Shown piece by piece: positions 47,453-57,894 of a stretch of DNA of 64,000 bases. The position numbers were made by a program, and so were the translations under genes. The stretch is from Cristatella mucedo (taxonomy: Eukaryota > Bryozoa > Phylactolaemata > Cristatellidae), in contig WPIO01000076.1 in the NCBI GenBank assembly GCA_009760855.2, positions 1,393,501 through 1,457,500 of the forward strand, read 5' to 3'. The notes under the pieces are model-generated. The model had not been told where the DNA came from, ran no database searches, and saw only the letters and a program-made list of their open reading frames with translations. How positions within the stretch are numbered: position 1 is the first letter of the stretch; each line of letters begins with the position of its first letter.

Positions 47453-48240
47453 CCCGTTATTCCAACTGCAGCATCGAATCTCAGGAGTAGAGATCTGGTT
47501 TTCTATGATGCAGACGTAAATGGACGTTCGGCTGTGATTGTTTGCATATTTTGCTATAGTGTGCCCGTGAAACCTGGTATCATTTGCTATAATCTCGCAC
47601 ATCTCCAACATCTGGAACGCGACTATGGTCAGCTAGTTAATCTCTCTGCGATATTTCCGTCGTTCATTCATGTCTTCATCTTTTTTTTGCAGGATTGTTT
47701 GAATAACATTACCATCTGGTATTCAAGTTTGAAATGCCAATTCATCAATCTTTCGTATCTGCATATTGCACTAGTTTAAGGACGAGCCAAAGCTGCAAAG
47801 CTTTGTTCTTTTTGAAGACTTTCCCTGCTTTCTTCATTTTGCAGACCTTTTCGTTTCCCCCATAGGCGTTTGGAGTCCTCCATTAGCATAAATGCAAGAT
47901 GCCATTCAAGAATTCCTCCATGACTTGAGGAGTACTGGGAATGTGTGGCATCTAGTTGATTTGATGGACTCTTGGGCTAACTTTTATCCTCTAGATAAAG
48001 ATACATGTCAGCTGATCCAGCAGCCTTACGTATACAGCAGCAGACGCCTTGGCAGCTATTTTTTGCTTGCAGCAGGCAATAAAGGATTGTCTGCTGGAAA
48101 TGCAAGAGTGTAGAATGAGAGTTGCCTTGTAAACTTGATGTAGGATCATGCCTATACTAGGGGTGTTCTGTTTGGATTAAGCGCTCATACATTCATACAA
48201 GGCCCGAGCATTTTTGAACTTTGTTTGTCTACCGCCGCTT
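47453..48240. other. ADSS 3' flank
   Basis: Presumed 3' UTR and spacer. An AATAAA at 48080-48085 is a possible poly(A) signal, but it sits in what may be a worn reverse SINE-1 (about 48030-48110). No other feature. Confidence 0.4.
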
Positions 48241-48561
48241 AGGTATTGGAGATATTGATAAGAATCAATTTAGAGAATGGGTAAACTCGTGTACAAGAAA
48301 TCGTTTTGGATATTGTGTAATAGATCTAAGACTGAAAGTGAAGGTAGATTTTGGTCTGTAGATTCAACAGGAAAGCAATTAATGACATTTTTAATTCTTA
48401 ATAGATGTAGCAAAATGTTTAATGGAACAATTTATTCAAATGCTAAAAAATCTTACAAGGGAAGTGGACAAGAAGCACTTGATTATGAAGCTAAACTGCA
48501 AAATCTGCAAGATTTAAGGGATGCAAATATTCTAGGAAACTCAGAGAGATACAAAGAATAG
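48241..48561 (+). pseudogene. possible packaging-ATPase C-terminal remnant
   Basis: Two overlapping frames, with a frame change near 48335. The first holds FREWVNSCTRNRFGYCVIDL; the second runs to TAG at 48559-48561. The pattern of an aromatic-rich helix followed by a FGYCVIDL strand resembles the C-terminal part of FtsK/A32-type packaging ATPases of Polintons. Walker motifs would lie upstream and are absent. The assignment is inference from one short segment plus gene context. Confidence 0.4.
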
Positions 48562-48569
48562 AATAAGAA

Positions 48570-49568
48570 ATGTCTGTAAGAGATGCTGCTGAGCACAGAT
48601 TTAATCAGCAAGCGCTAGAGAGATCAACTGATAACTCAGGAAATGTTGTTGAAAAACTTAAAAAAGAGCTAGACCTAAACTTGCTGCACAAATTGAGAGC
48701 AAAGAACAGTTGAAGAAAGTTTTGGAATACAAACCCACAGCAGACAGACATATCTAGTGCACTTGAAAGAGCAAGAAGGAAAAAGAGGGAAAGCATAAAA
48801 AAGCAATTTCAATAGCAAATCAAGCAAAGACACACGCAGCAAATCCAGCAATACGAGAAGCTATTGATGTTGCTCAGAAAAGAATAGCTGAAGAGTTGAA
48901 TGTAAATCCTACTACAGGCACTCCAAAGAAAACTGCACCAGTAATACAAGATTTAGATGAGGCTAACCTAATTGAGATTATTAAGAAGAAAGAAGGATAT
49001 GTTCCAAATTATGTAGCAAGAAGAGATTGATAGCGCGAATAAAGATTTAAAGTTGTATGAACTTTAAAAACTTTATGATGAAAGAAATTATACTACTGAA
49101 AAAGAACAAGAACAAACTGCTCATGATATATTGAAATATGCTACGAATTATTACACTAAAATTGATCCCAAACAAGTAGATGAATTAAAAAAAGCATATG
49201 AATCAACAATTGATAAAAAGAAAGATTTGCTTGATATTATCGAAGCAAAAAAGACTGGTGGAATATCTAAACCTATAAGATTGTTCAAAATCTTAGTGAA
49301 GAAAATCTTTCCAATGTTATTCTAGAGTTAGGTAAAAGAAAAAAGAATGGAAAAGAACAAAAGAGTTTTAGACTAATTAAGACCGAGAGTAGGTAGTGGT
49401 ATTGAAGTAATTCCATTAGTTGTAAAGAATGATTCAGAAGTGTTTGATAAGATAGAATTGTGGACTCGCGAACTTGCTGCTGGAAATACTGGAGTAGTAA
49501 ATTTTATTAGTGCTGCTGTTAACTATCTTGCAAAATCTATAAAAGTACCAAAGTCATATATTGCTTAA
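48570..49568 (+). pseudogene. charged coiled-coil protein, unknown, broken
   Basis: The ATG at 48570 opens MSVRDAAEHRFNQQALERST. Frame changes occur near 48660-48720, 49030, 49320 and 49380. The surviving segments are rich in Lys, Glu and Gln, with heptad-like helices, and the last segment ends NYLAKSIKVPKSYIA at TAA 49566-49568. I do not recognise the family. Its place between the ATPase-like frame and the capsid genes suggests a virion or scaffolding role. Confidence 0.5.
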
Positions 49569-49597
49569 ATAAATAAACTTTTATATCATATATAGAA

Positions 49598-50501
49598 ATG
49601 AGTGACCTTCTTGGTGTAGCTAAGGAGATTCTAAAAAATGTTGAAGCAATAAAAAAGGATGCTGCTGCAAGTAAGGAAGGATATGTTTTTAATGTAACGA
49701 ACTACCAATCCTATTAAAGCTCATATAAGTAATCTTATCAAACTTACGAACAAAAAGTTTAAAGTGTGCTTCAAAAAGTTGGTTGGAACAAATTCTATTA
49801 GGAATATTACATCTGCTAATAATACTTTTGTTTATAGACTTACTAACGGTTCTGATCAAATAGTAAGGATACCTGTTGGAATATACTCAGCTGTGTCTGA
49901 TGATGTAAATGTTGGCATTGCAGATACAATACATAATTCTATTGTTTTAAGTGGTACTGATAAATTGGTTTTAGGTCTTGATACTGCTACTTCTAACTCT
50001 CGGATTAGTATGCCTGCTGGGTTTACATTTGTAGCAGTTAAATCTACTATAGCAGGCGTACTTGGATTTACTGGAACTGTTTATACTACAGATTCAACCT
50101 TACCACTAACCGCATATAGCGCTCCTGCTGGAAAAGAATTTACCCAAATAGTTGTAAACCCAGGAAATAGAACTTATTCAGAGAACGAAGTTTTTGTGTC
50201 TGACTTAAATTTAATTCTTGTGAACTGCAATTTAGTTGCAAGTGGATCAAGTTATATAAATAATACTGAAACACAAGTGTTGAGAAGGTTTGCTTATAAT
50301 TTCTATCCTTGGGAACAGATGGTATATGAGCCAACTACTCTTGAATATCATAATATTGTTGGTGATTATATTTCTGATATATTAGTTACTATTACATATC
50401 AACATTTAAAAGTTTTAGACTTTGGTTCGCAGCAGACAACTGTTGTAATAGAAATTATTGAAATATATAAGAATTTCTATAAGAATAACTGGAACTACTA
50501 G
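49598..50501 (+). pseudogene. minor virion-type protein A
   Basis: The ATG at 49598 starts MSDLLGVAKEILKNVEAIKK. A frame change near 49700 is followed by a long open stretch to 50501. That stretch is Thr/Ser/Gly-rich and beta-strand-like (IPVGIYSAVSDDVN, LGFTGTVYTT), ending TTVVIEIIEIYK. The G-I/Y-Y...LGF layout recurs in the next two proteins. The end appears to read into the start of the following gene. A penton or minor capsid role is inferred from context only. Confidence 0.5.
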
Positions 50502-51321
50502 TTCAGATTCAAAAACTCTAGTTCCACCGATACTTCTTGGATCAGATTCTGGCTAAAACAAAATAGGATTTTGTAGAGTTGAGTTTACTTATACTTACAA
50601 AGTAGTACTTAACATTGCTTCTGGAGTAAATAATTTTCTTTGGTACAAAGCAGGTCTTACATCGTCACAATCTTCTATTGAGATGCATGATGGATATTAC
50701 GGCAGTAATACACTTTATAATGCTCTAAATACTGCCCTATCAGCAGCAGGTGCTTTATATGTTGTTTCAGACAGGACAATAAGTGGTGGAATACAATTTA
50801 GTGTTGATACTGATTATAAGATAATTCTTCAAGTTTATAGTGATTACGTTGTAATACTTGGTAGTAATGCTCCTGGTATTATTAATTCAATCGGTGACAC
50901 TCTTGGTTTCAGTTCAAATCAGCAGGGTTCGTTTGACGAAGGTCTGGTTGGTGGAACACGATATGAAGCAGTTGAGAAAGCTATGTATTTCGCTGGAACA
51001 TATAAGGCTTGGAATAAGAGGCAACTGCCTGATAGATCTGGTGTGCGATGGATAAGTGTTGACTGCGATCTTGTTAATCCAGAAATGAATTACGTGGAAT
51101 GTAGGAAAGGCTTCTTAAAACAATCATCATCTTTATATATAATAGATACTGATGATATAAATCCTGGAGAAAAAGTAGACGTATACATTCCACGTGTCCT
51201 ATTTCTATCTACTAGAGGACACGTTAACGCTATAAGTTCGATAAAAATAAATTTAACAGATCAAAATGAGAATGCGATAAGTATTATTACTGATGTTGCT
51301 ACTATAGAAATTTCAAAATAA
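50475..51321 (+). pseudogene. minor virion-type protein B, first tandem paralogue
   Basis: It begins SIRITGTTSSDSKTLVPP with no intact ATG and an early stop near 50556. A long open stretch then runs to TAA at 51319-51321. Features are HDGYYGSNTLYNALNTALS, GGIQFSVDTDYKI, DTLGFSS, SVDCDLVNP, PGEKVDVYIPRVLFLS and VATIEISK. The gene at 51323 repeats each of these in order. The fold looks all-beta. Function unknown; a structural virion protein is likely. Confidence 0.6.
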
Positions 51322-51322
51322 T

Positions 51323-52081
51323 ATGTCTATAAGAATAACTTGGACAACTAGTTCAAATTCAAAAACTCTAGTTTCACCAATCAATGGAGCAGAATATAAT
51401 AAAGTTGGACTGCGAAGAATCGAATTTACTTATCCAAAAGCCCACAATTAAAATAGTTAAGGATGTGAATGATGACTTGTATTTCAAAAGGTTAGCATCA
51501 TCACCACTCCCAGACTTCATAACGATCCCTGCCGGCTACTATGATAGTGTTGGAGTTGTATATCGCCTAAACAGAGCGCTGACTGACTCTGGAAATTTTT
51601 ACTGCCCTAGGTCTACAGGTGGAATAGCATTTAGTGTTGACAGTGATGACAGAATCAAAATGCAAGTTGTTGGATCTTATTTGAATATGATAATTCTATA
51701 AGTGACACTCTTGGCTTTAGCTCAAAACTACAAGGAACAACTTATAACTCTGATAATAAAAGCTTTTATCCAGTCGGAACATATAAAGCATGAAACAATC
51801 TTAGAGATTGTGGAAGATTTGTAAGTGTTGACTGCGATCTTGTTAATCCATTCATGAACTATATAGAGAATAAAACTGTCAACCGATCTTCTTCGTTATT
51901 TGTAATAAATACCAATGATTTGACTCCAGGACAAAAAGTAGATATTCATCTAAAGAATGTGCTATTTCTACCTTGTCGAACGGACTGGATCAGCAATGTT
52001 AAAATACGCCTATCTGATCAAGACGGAAATCATGTAGATTTTATATCTGACACAGTTACAATAGAAATTTCGAAATATAGG
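51323..52081 (+). pseudogene. minor virion-type protein C, second tandem paralogue
   Basis: ATG at 51323, one base after the previous stop codon. SIRITWTTSSNSKTLVSP opens it, frame changes follow near 51445 and 51700, with an in-frame stop near 51790. It then has SVDCDLVNPFMNYIE, PGQKVDIHLKNVLFLP and VTIEISK. Where the upstream paralogue stops after EISK, this one reads on into the next frame. Confidence 0.6.
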
Positions 52082-52688
52082 ATGGGTAGCTATGCCAGAA
52101 TTGGACATGGGAGAATAACTGGTGGAAAATATCATGGATCTGGTATACTAGACATGATTATTGATGGTGTTGGTAAAGCAGCACCAGTACTTACTGGGCT
52201 TACCATGAATATTGCTAATAAAGGCATTGAGATGCATCAAGCTAGAAAATTAATTGAGTTGCAGACAAAGAAAGAAAAGATTGATCACGAGTATGCTAAT
52301 AAACGTAGAGATCTTGATGACAAACTTGATGAAGATGAAAGAAAGAAAGAAAGAACTTGAGTATGAGTTAGAGAAACGGAAAAAGGAGGAAGATTACGAT
52401 AGAAAGATGAAAGAGATGGACCTTGAGATAAAACGAGCAATACTTGAGAAACTTAAACAAAAAAACAAAAACAACAAAGCAAATATGGAAGACTCTGAAA
52501 CTGAAGATTATTCAGAAACGTTAAAAGAAAATGACCCTAAAGCATAAAAGGAAATAGAAAGAGCTATAAAAGAGAGGTCTGCTGTTCCTGCTATTATGCC
52601 CAGGCCTGATGGATTTGGTGGATGCATGAAGAAAGTTGGTGCTGGCTTATATATTCAGAATAAGAAATACATTTTTACTTTTTTATAA
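52082..52688 (+). pseudogene. small glycine-rich/basic coiled-coil protein
   Basis: The ATG at 52082 opens MGSYARIGHGRITGGKYHGS, then a hydrophobic amphipathic stretch (VGKAAPVLTGLTMNIANKG) and a long Lys/Glu coiled coil. There is a frame change near 52345 and an in-frame stop at 52545. The last segment reads RPDGFGGCMKKVGAGLY and ends at TAA 52686-52688. A membrane-active or core-type minor virion protein is conceivable, but no family was recognised. Confidence 0.5.
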
Positions 52689-52695
52689 AGAAGAA

Positions 52696-54153
52696 ATGGC
52701 AAGTGCTCCAATTGAGAGCATACTCGAATTAGGCGATCCTAGTTTTCCTAACTACAAGATTAAAGGTTATTAATACAGAGAGTTCTATCAATCTAATGTA
52801 AATGAGGCTGATGATATTGCAAATAAGTTAGTTACATTCACTGGTCCTGGAGAGCAACAGCTTTGCTATGTGCTGTCAGATGCTTATCTGCTTCTTGAAG
52901 GACAGATAAGGGCGCAAACGGCGGCTGGTGGCAATTATGATGCACTTAAAAGAACTATTGCTGCAGGCCTTGTAAACAATGCTAGAGCTTGGCTGTTTAG
53001 CTCAATGAGAATTAGACTTAGTGCAGAAGAAATAGAAACATACTCACATAGACAGACTCCTGGAACAGTTACAACTCTCACGGGTTTACTTACATGCCAA
53101 AATGACTACAATCGAACAGAAGGACCTGCAACTGGATGAAAAAAGATGAGGCAGCTAATCCAGATGACTTGTATGTAGCTGATAACTATACACGTCCAGC
53201 TGTGAGTGGAATATCTACTTCTAATAATGGTTTTTATACAGAAGATGCCTCTCGAATATTGTAGCAGACACTCCGGGTACATTCAGTATTTCACTTCCGC
53301 TTTCAAGGTTATCTGGTTTCTGTGCAGATATGAACAAGATTCTTTATAATATTCCATTCACACTTGAGATGACTAGAATTGGAGGCAATGATTTTGATGC
53401 AATTATGACTAATACATCTGGTGCAGCTAACATTATGTCAGCTAGAGGCGCTGGAGTTGCAGCGGATGGTACTTGGCTAGCACTTAAGGTTGTTATTTCA
53501 AAAATGAGACTAATGGTTCCGTGCGTATCCCCTAAAGAAAGCATTCAAAGAGCTCTTGCGGACGTATCTAGTGAGAGAGCTAAGAAGATTAGACTTAATT
53601 ACAGAGTTAGACGCCCTGAGAACATTACAATAACTAGTTTCAATCAAGGCCTAAAATTTACTAAAACTGTACAAAATACTATTGATAAAGTTAGATGGTT
53701 GAATGTTGCAGCACAAAACTATAATAATTTTAATAGTTACGCTGGAAATCCATGTGCGATATTAAAAATATGACTGTGCTTGCTAATGGATCAAAGCAAC
53801 ATCCTGCTGTTGCAAGAAGCTGTGCTTTCAAAGATGGAAAATGCTCGACATCATATCTAGATTTTACTCAATTCAGAAAGCAGTATCTAGGATTAAATGA
53901 ACTTACAGAACCAGTTGGTGTTACATATACTGAATGGTTGTCCCTATATCCAATTCATGTGATTGATCTACAGTACAATGATGAACCTTTAAGAGTCACT
54001 TCAAAGCTTGATGTAACTATTGAGTTCAACTCTCAAATTCCTACTGGTAATCCTCAAACAAATATTATGATACATTATTTAACCATCTGTGAGAACAGTG
54101 CAGAACTTACTTCTAATAGTAATGGCTCACCATTTACACGTAGTAAGGGATAA
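52696..54153 (+). pseudogene. major capsid protein (double-jelly-roll type), broken
   Basis: The ATG at 52696 starts MASAPIESILELGDPSFPNY. Breaks: an in-frame TAA near 52770, frame changes near 53130, 53250 and 53745. Segments such as LSDAYLLLEGQIRAQ, LVNNARAWLFSSMRIRLSAE, MTVLANGSKQHP and YPIHVIDLQYNDEPLRV match, in order and spacing, the capsid-like proteins found in Polinton-type elements of cnidarians and other invertebrates. Total length, about 480 codons, fits a double-jelly-roll capsid. The call rests on remembered family patterns, not a search. Confidence 0.65.
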
Positions 54154-54203
54154 TACGTTTATAATGGAACTGACATTTAAAAAAAATTTAAACCAGAAAT
54201 ATA

Positions 54204-54986
54204 ATGAATAAATTTGATTTTGTACAAGGTTCGGATGAGTGGAAAAAAATCAATGTCTTTGAATATTGGAAGATCTGAAGTTTACTCAGTGCGTGGAAAC
54301 GATTTAGTATTTGGAGATCAAGCAGAAGTAGATATAGAATTAATTGCCAATAGAAAACTAAAAAAATATATTGCTAATAGTTCTAGTATAAAGTTTCCTC
54401 CGATGTTGTTTGGTAAAGTATTTGAACTTCTTGCTGCTAAGTTTTTAGAAATGAAACTTAAAGTAAAACTTGATAATGCAAATGATTGTTTTAGTAGTGA
54501 TGGTGTATACAGATATTCTCCTGATGGAATAATAGAAAACAATACTTTAGTAGAAATAAAACGTTTATGGAGCAGGAATATTGTTGATGATTTTATACCT
54601 AAACAATACCATGCTCAATGCTTGCTTGGTTTACATGTTTTAAAACTAATTGAATGTTTTTACTCTGAGTTTGAGATTTTTGTTCCTGGATTGAACTGTG
54701 AAGACCCACCGCTAGATTTTGTAGCTGCTGGAAATGTTGGAATCCCAAGTACTGAGTTAGATATGCCAGTTGGAGAACCAATATTTATGTTATTACATAA
54801 AGATGAAAATTTTTTGATTTTGAATTTGACATTATAAGTAAGTATGGCAGATCTAATAATCAAAAAGCCAAAGGTTACGATATAAAGTATTATATAGGAA
54901 GATGTTTGATACAAGTAGTAGAAGAAGATGATCCTTGCAGATTTGCTAGAATAGTACCTATTGTTAAAGAAGTACTTGACAGATAA
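54204..54986 (+). pseudogene. YqaJ-type (lambda-exonuclease-like) nuclease, broken
   Basis: The ATG at 54204 starts MNKFDFVQGSDEWKK. Frame changes occur near 54245 (an A run) and 54810 (a T run). The middle open stretch carries the PD-(D/E)xK layout: Glu in FGKVFELLAAKFLE, YSPDGI with the Asp, LVEIKRLW with the E-x-K pair, then PKQYHAQCLLGL with the conserved Gln-Tyr helix. The Asp, Glu and Lys are all still present. Such enzymes process DNA ends in phages and large DNA viruses. Confidence 0.7.
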
Positions 54987-55011
54987 AAAATTTTAATTAA
55001 TGATTATATAG

Positions 55012-55865
55012 ATGCCTCGAAGAGCTCACTGCAATGATCGCTTATCTAGAATAAATGGTTATCTATTGTCAGATCTTGACGGAAATGGAAATAGAATTAT
55101 TAATATGAGAGATCCTGTGAATGATGGTGATGCTGTAACTAAATCGTATGCAGATGCAAACTTTATTGTAAATGGTAGTACTTCTTTAAATCTTCAGAAT
55201 AGACCAATTACAAATCTTGCTCCAGGGTTAATCCCACAGATGCTGCTAATGTTAGTCAGTTATCAAATTATGTTATAAAGGCTGGTGATACAATGACTGG
55301 AGATCTAAATATGAACAGCTTTGCTATTACCTCTACATATTGAAATTCTAGTGTTACTACACCAACCGTTTTACCTGATGATTTTTGTGTGACTTATGGC
55401 GGATTAAAACGAGATGTGTTATTGAAGAACTCTCCTGCTAAAACAAACTTAAATATGAATAATAATTTTATAATCAATGTTGCTGAGCCTGTTAATCCTT
55501 CAGACGCTGCAACGAAATCCTATGTTAACAGACCAGTTAACAAAAACAGAAGTTGTTGCACTTACATTTAATCCTAGAGCAATGAATTCTATTATTATAT
55601 TTCTACTACATATTCTTGGCAAAAAATAGCCCTCCTACTGTAATACTAAGTGCAATGGTAGTTGGTTCATCTAACTGTATACAACTAAGACTTAGTAGCG
55701 ATATGACAAATAGTATCTGGAGATTTACGCGCTATAAATACTTCACCAACTGGAACAGATTTTAAGTATTATGCATATTTTACTAGAGTTCCGATAGAGT
55801 ACTATTATATTGATAACCTAGGAAATATGAAAGTAAATCTATTAATTAGCCACATAAGTACATGA
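55012..55865 (+). pseudogene. fibre-like protein with phage-tail-type repeats, broken
   Basis: ATG at 55012. Three repeats of the form N-x-I-x-N-(6-8)-DA-x-T-K/S-x-Y carry DAVTKSYAD, a DAANVSQ-like unit and DAATKSYVN, with TMTGDLNMN between. This is the repeat pattern of phage tail fibres. Frame changes occur near 55230, 55535 and 55710, with an in-frame stop near 55342. The C-terminal third is beta-rich and Tyr-rich. A receptor-binding fibre is inferred. Confidence 0.6.
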
Positions 55866-55892
55866 AAAGTACAAATGAACTAATAGGACAAT

Positions 55893-56307
55893 TTATTCTT
55901 TTAATTTAGTTACTTTACGCTTACCTTTTACTAATGGAAACAGTTTTGCAATATTAACTATTGATTCGTGTTCTAAACAATGATGAATACAAAATAACTC
56001 GGAACACCTTTTTTTAAGTGTTTCTTTGCTAAACAGTATATCTTTGTAGGTTTTTGTTTAGAATACTTAATTTTTGCATAATAAACATCTGCATAAATAA
56101 TTATTTTGTTGTTTCTTAAAATACCACAATCGAATTCTGTTTCTGCACTATCCAAATCGCAGATATCGCAACGCATTTCATACTTTAACTTTGGCCTTTG
56201 TTTAACCTTTTTGCAAACTGGATGACCTGATTCTAAGTATTCAAGTTCACTAAACGATTTAGAAGAACCATCGCACAATATTTCCCATTCTATAGAATGT
56301 AATTTTT
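55893..56307 (-). pseudogene. small Cys-rich protein on the opposite strand
   Basis: The longest open stretch is 56278-55973 with a frame change near 56005 in an A run. It has CDICDLDSAETEFDCG and, after the frame change, a CIHHC cluster, suggesting a zinc-binding protein of about 130 residues. The start codon is unclear. It converges on the fibre gene and diverges from the integrase. Family not recognised. Confidence 0.4.
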
Positions 56308-56762
56308 AACTCTAAATGAAAGAAAAAAGGAAGGGAAATTTAATCTAGACTCAGATATAAGCCAGATATTCAAACCAAGATCAAAAGTAATTCCAAAAGG
56401 TTTCTTTGATATAGCTAAACCTAATGAAAGTCATCAAGCAGACATTTTTTATATGCCGAACGATTCTGGATACAAATATGCTTTGAGTGTTATTGATGTT
56501 GCTAGCGGATAAAAGACTCAAGACCACTTAAAACAAAGTCCTCTAAAGAAGTAACACAAGCGATAATAGATATTTATACAAAAAGTTTATTGAAATGGCC
56601 AAAAAAGATAACAGTAGATCCTGGATCTGAGTTTAAAGGAGAGTTCATTAAAGAAATGAAAAGACATGAAACATAAAGTATAAAAAGCTAGTAGTAAAAA
56701 GAGTGCTGCACTCGTTGAAAGAATGAACAGAACAGTAGCAGAAAGAGCCTTTATTACGCAAT
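56300..56762 (+). pseudogene. retroviral-type (rve) integrase fragment
   Basis: Catalytic-core pattern in order: HQADIFYMPND (first Asp) and ALSVIDVAS, then VDPGSEFKGEF (second Asp), then LVERMNRTVAERAF (Glu). This is the layout of Polinton/Maverick integrases. Stops at about 56510 and 56760 and frame changes near 56530 and 56665 break it. No initiator Met is in frame, the N-terminal zinc domain is missing, and the reading frame is lost just upstream of the LINE-A2 tail at 56795. Confidence 0.75.
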
Positions 56763-56794
56763 AAACAGCAACGCAGTGTGCGGCTTCCTCGTTA

Positions 56795-56955
56795 ATAATA
56801 ATAATAATACATTTGCATCGCGTCCTCAGAAAACTGAATTTAGTTCCAGGCACTTTACAGATGCTGTATAGAAAGCATTACCAAAACGATTGGCGGTGAA
56901 ATCCGCAAGCATCAGGCACAGTGTAAGCAGGTGCATGCACATAAGGAGGTTCTTC
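56795..56955 (-). mobile_element. LINE-A2 3' tail
   Basis: Reverse: AATAATAATAATAATACATT, GCGTCCTCAGAAAACTGAAT, AGGCACTTTACAGATGCTGT. Same subfamily as 21535-21760. It lies immediately right of the viral element. Confidence 0.8.
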
Positions 56956-57894
56956 AGTAACCGTACAACTTTTCTTTACGTTACTTGTTGCTCTATTCTT
57001 TACGCCGAAACTTATCGCATTTTGCCACCGGTGCCAATCAACTTAGCAAGAGGTAGGCACTAAGTTAAAGCGAACGAGTTTTTTCCTTTTTTTCTTTTAG
57101 CAGTCAGTCAGTCAGTCGGTCGGTCAGCAGCTTCCCGCTCCGTCCATCGCGCAGACGACGAATACCCGCGGCGCTGCGTCAAGTGAGCGAACGTGCAGGC
57201 GTGCTAGCAGGAAGCACAAGGTAGCTTTCTCAGCGCGGCATTTAAATTGTCGAACGCGGCATCGCTCCGTCGGGGCAGCCGGCCAGGCTGCTCTTTCTGG
57301 CGACGACGCGTCGGGCGCCTTTTGTTCGTTCGTACGCACTACGAAGCCCGCGTTTCACAAATTCATTTAGAACGATGTATGCTGACAAGAAAGCACTGCA
57401 GAGTATTGGCAATCGTCCGCTCAGTCTGAGAACAGATTTTTAAAAGGCTTATAAGAGATCATTCAATTTGGCAAGCAGCTCGAAGACGCCGCGGATGCGT
57501 GAGGAGTGGGTGAGATAATTGCTAACTGTTCTACCGGCAGGGGACGCTGCGCGCAGCGGCAGCGAAGGCGTCTAGCTCTTCTCGGATGATCGGAAGGTTC
57601 CGTAAAATTCTAGTCCAGGAGATTCCGTGTTGTGCAAGCGCTGCCACGAGTAACTAGGCGTCGGCTAGCGCGTGCCGCAGGCGGGCCTCTGGGAAACGCC
57701 GGGCGACGACATCGAGATGCTAAGTCAGCTTCAACGTCCAGCGTTTCCGACGGGCGATATACACTAGTCGAGGATGTTTAGTTGTTGCCATTAAGCGGGA
57801 TAAAGCCCTTCCAGCCGGGTAATCGCCTGGCAAGGTCACATCCAAGCAAAGTCGCCGGCTAGATGGGTCGCACCTATTTCCAAGTGACCTTCAG
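56956..57894. other. GC-rich unassigned sequence
   Basis: Composition returns to host-like and then GC-rich. A CAGT/CGGT short tandem lies at 57100-57126. Open frames on both strands show no recognisable protein. Confidence 0.35.

Larger units (their letters stand above)
48241..56762 (+). mobile_element. decayed Polinton/adintovirus-like endogenous viral element
   Basis: An 8.5 kb AT-rich block of closely spaced, mostly same-strand genes, unlike the repeat-rich, intron-bearing DNA on both sides. Content in order: possible packaging-ATPase end, coiled-coil protein, three minor-virion-type proteins, basic coiled-coil protein, major capsid protein, YqaJ-type nuclease, fibre-like protein, a convergent small frame and a retroviral-type integrase. 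Capsid, ATPase and integrase together are the Polinton/Maverick signature. DNA polymerase B and the adenovirus-type protease are not seen. The element starts inside the ATPase-like frame and stops inside the integrase, so both ends are probably lost. No terminal inverted repeat was found by eye. Almost every gene carries frameshifts or stops. Confidence 0.75.

Noticed and set aside
56587-56853. 88-codon minus-strand frame
   Set aside because: It spans the integrase remnant in antisense and the LINE-A2 tail, so it is a shadow.
57124-57429. Possible first exon in the GC-rich stretch right of the viral element
   Set aside because: No conserved protein segment and no convincing donor linked to a downstream exon within the window.
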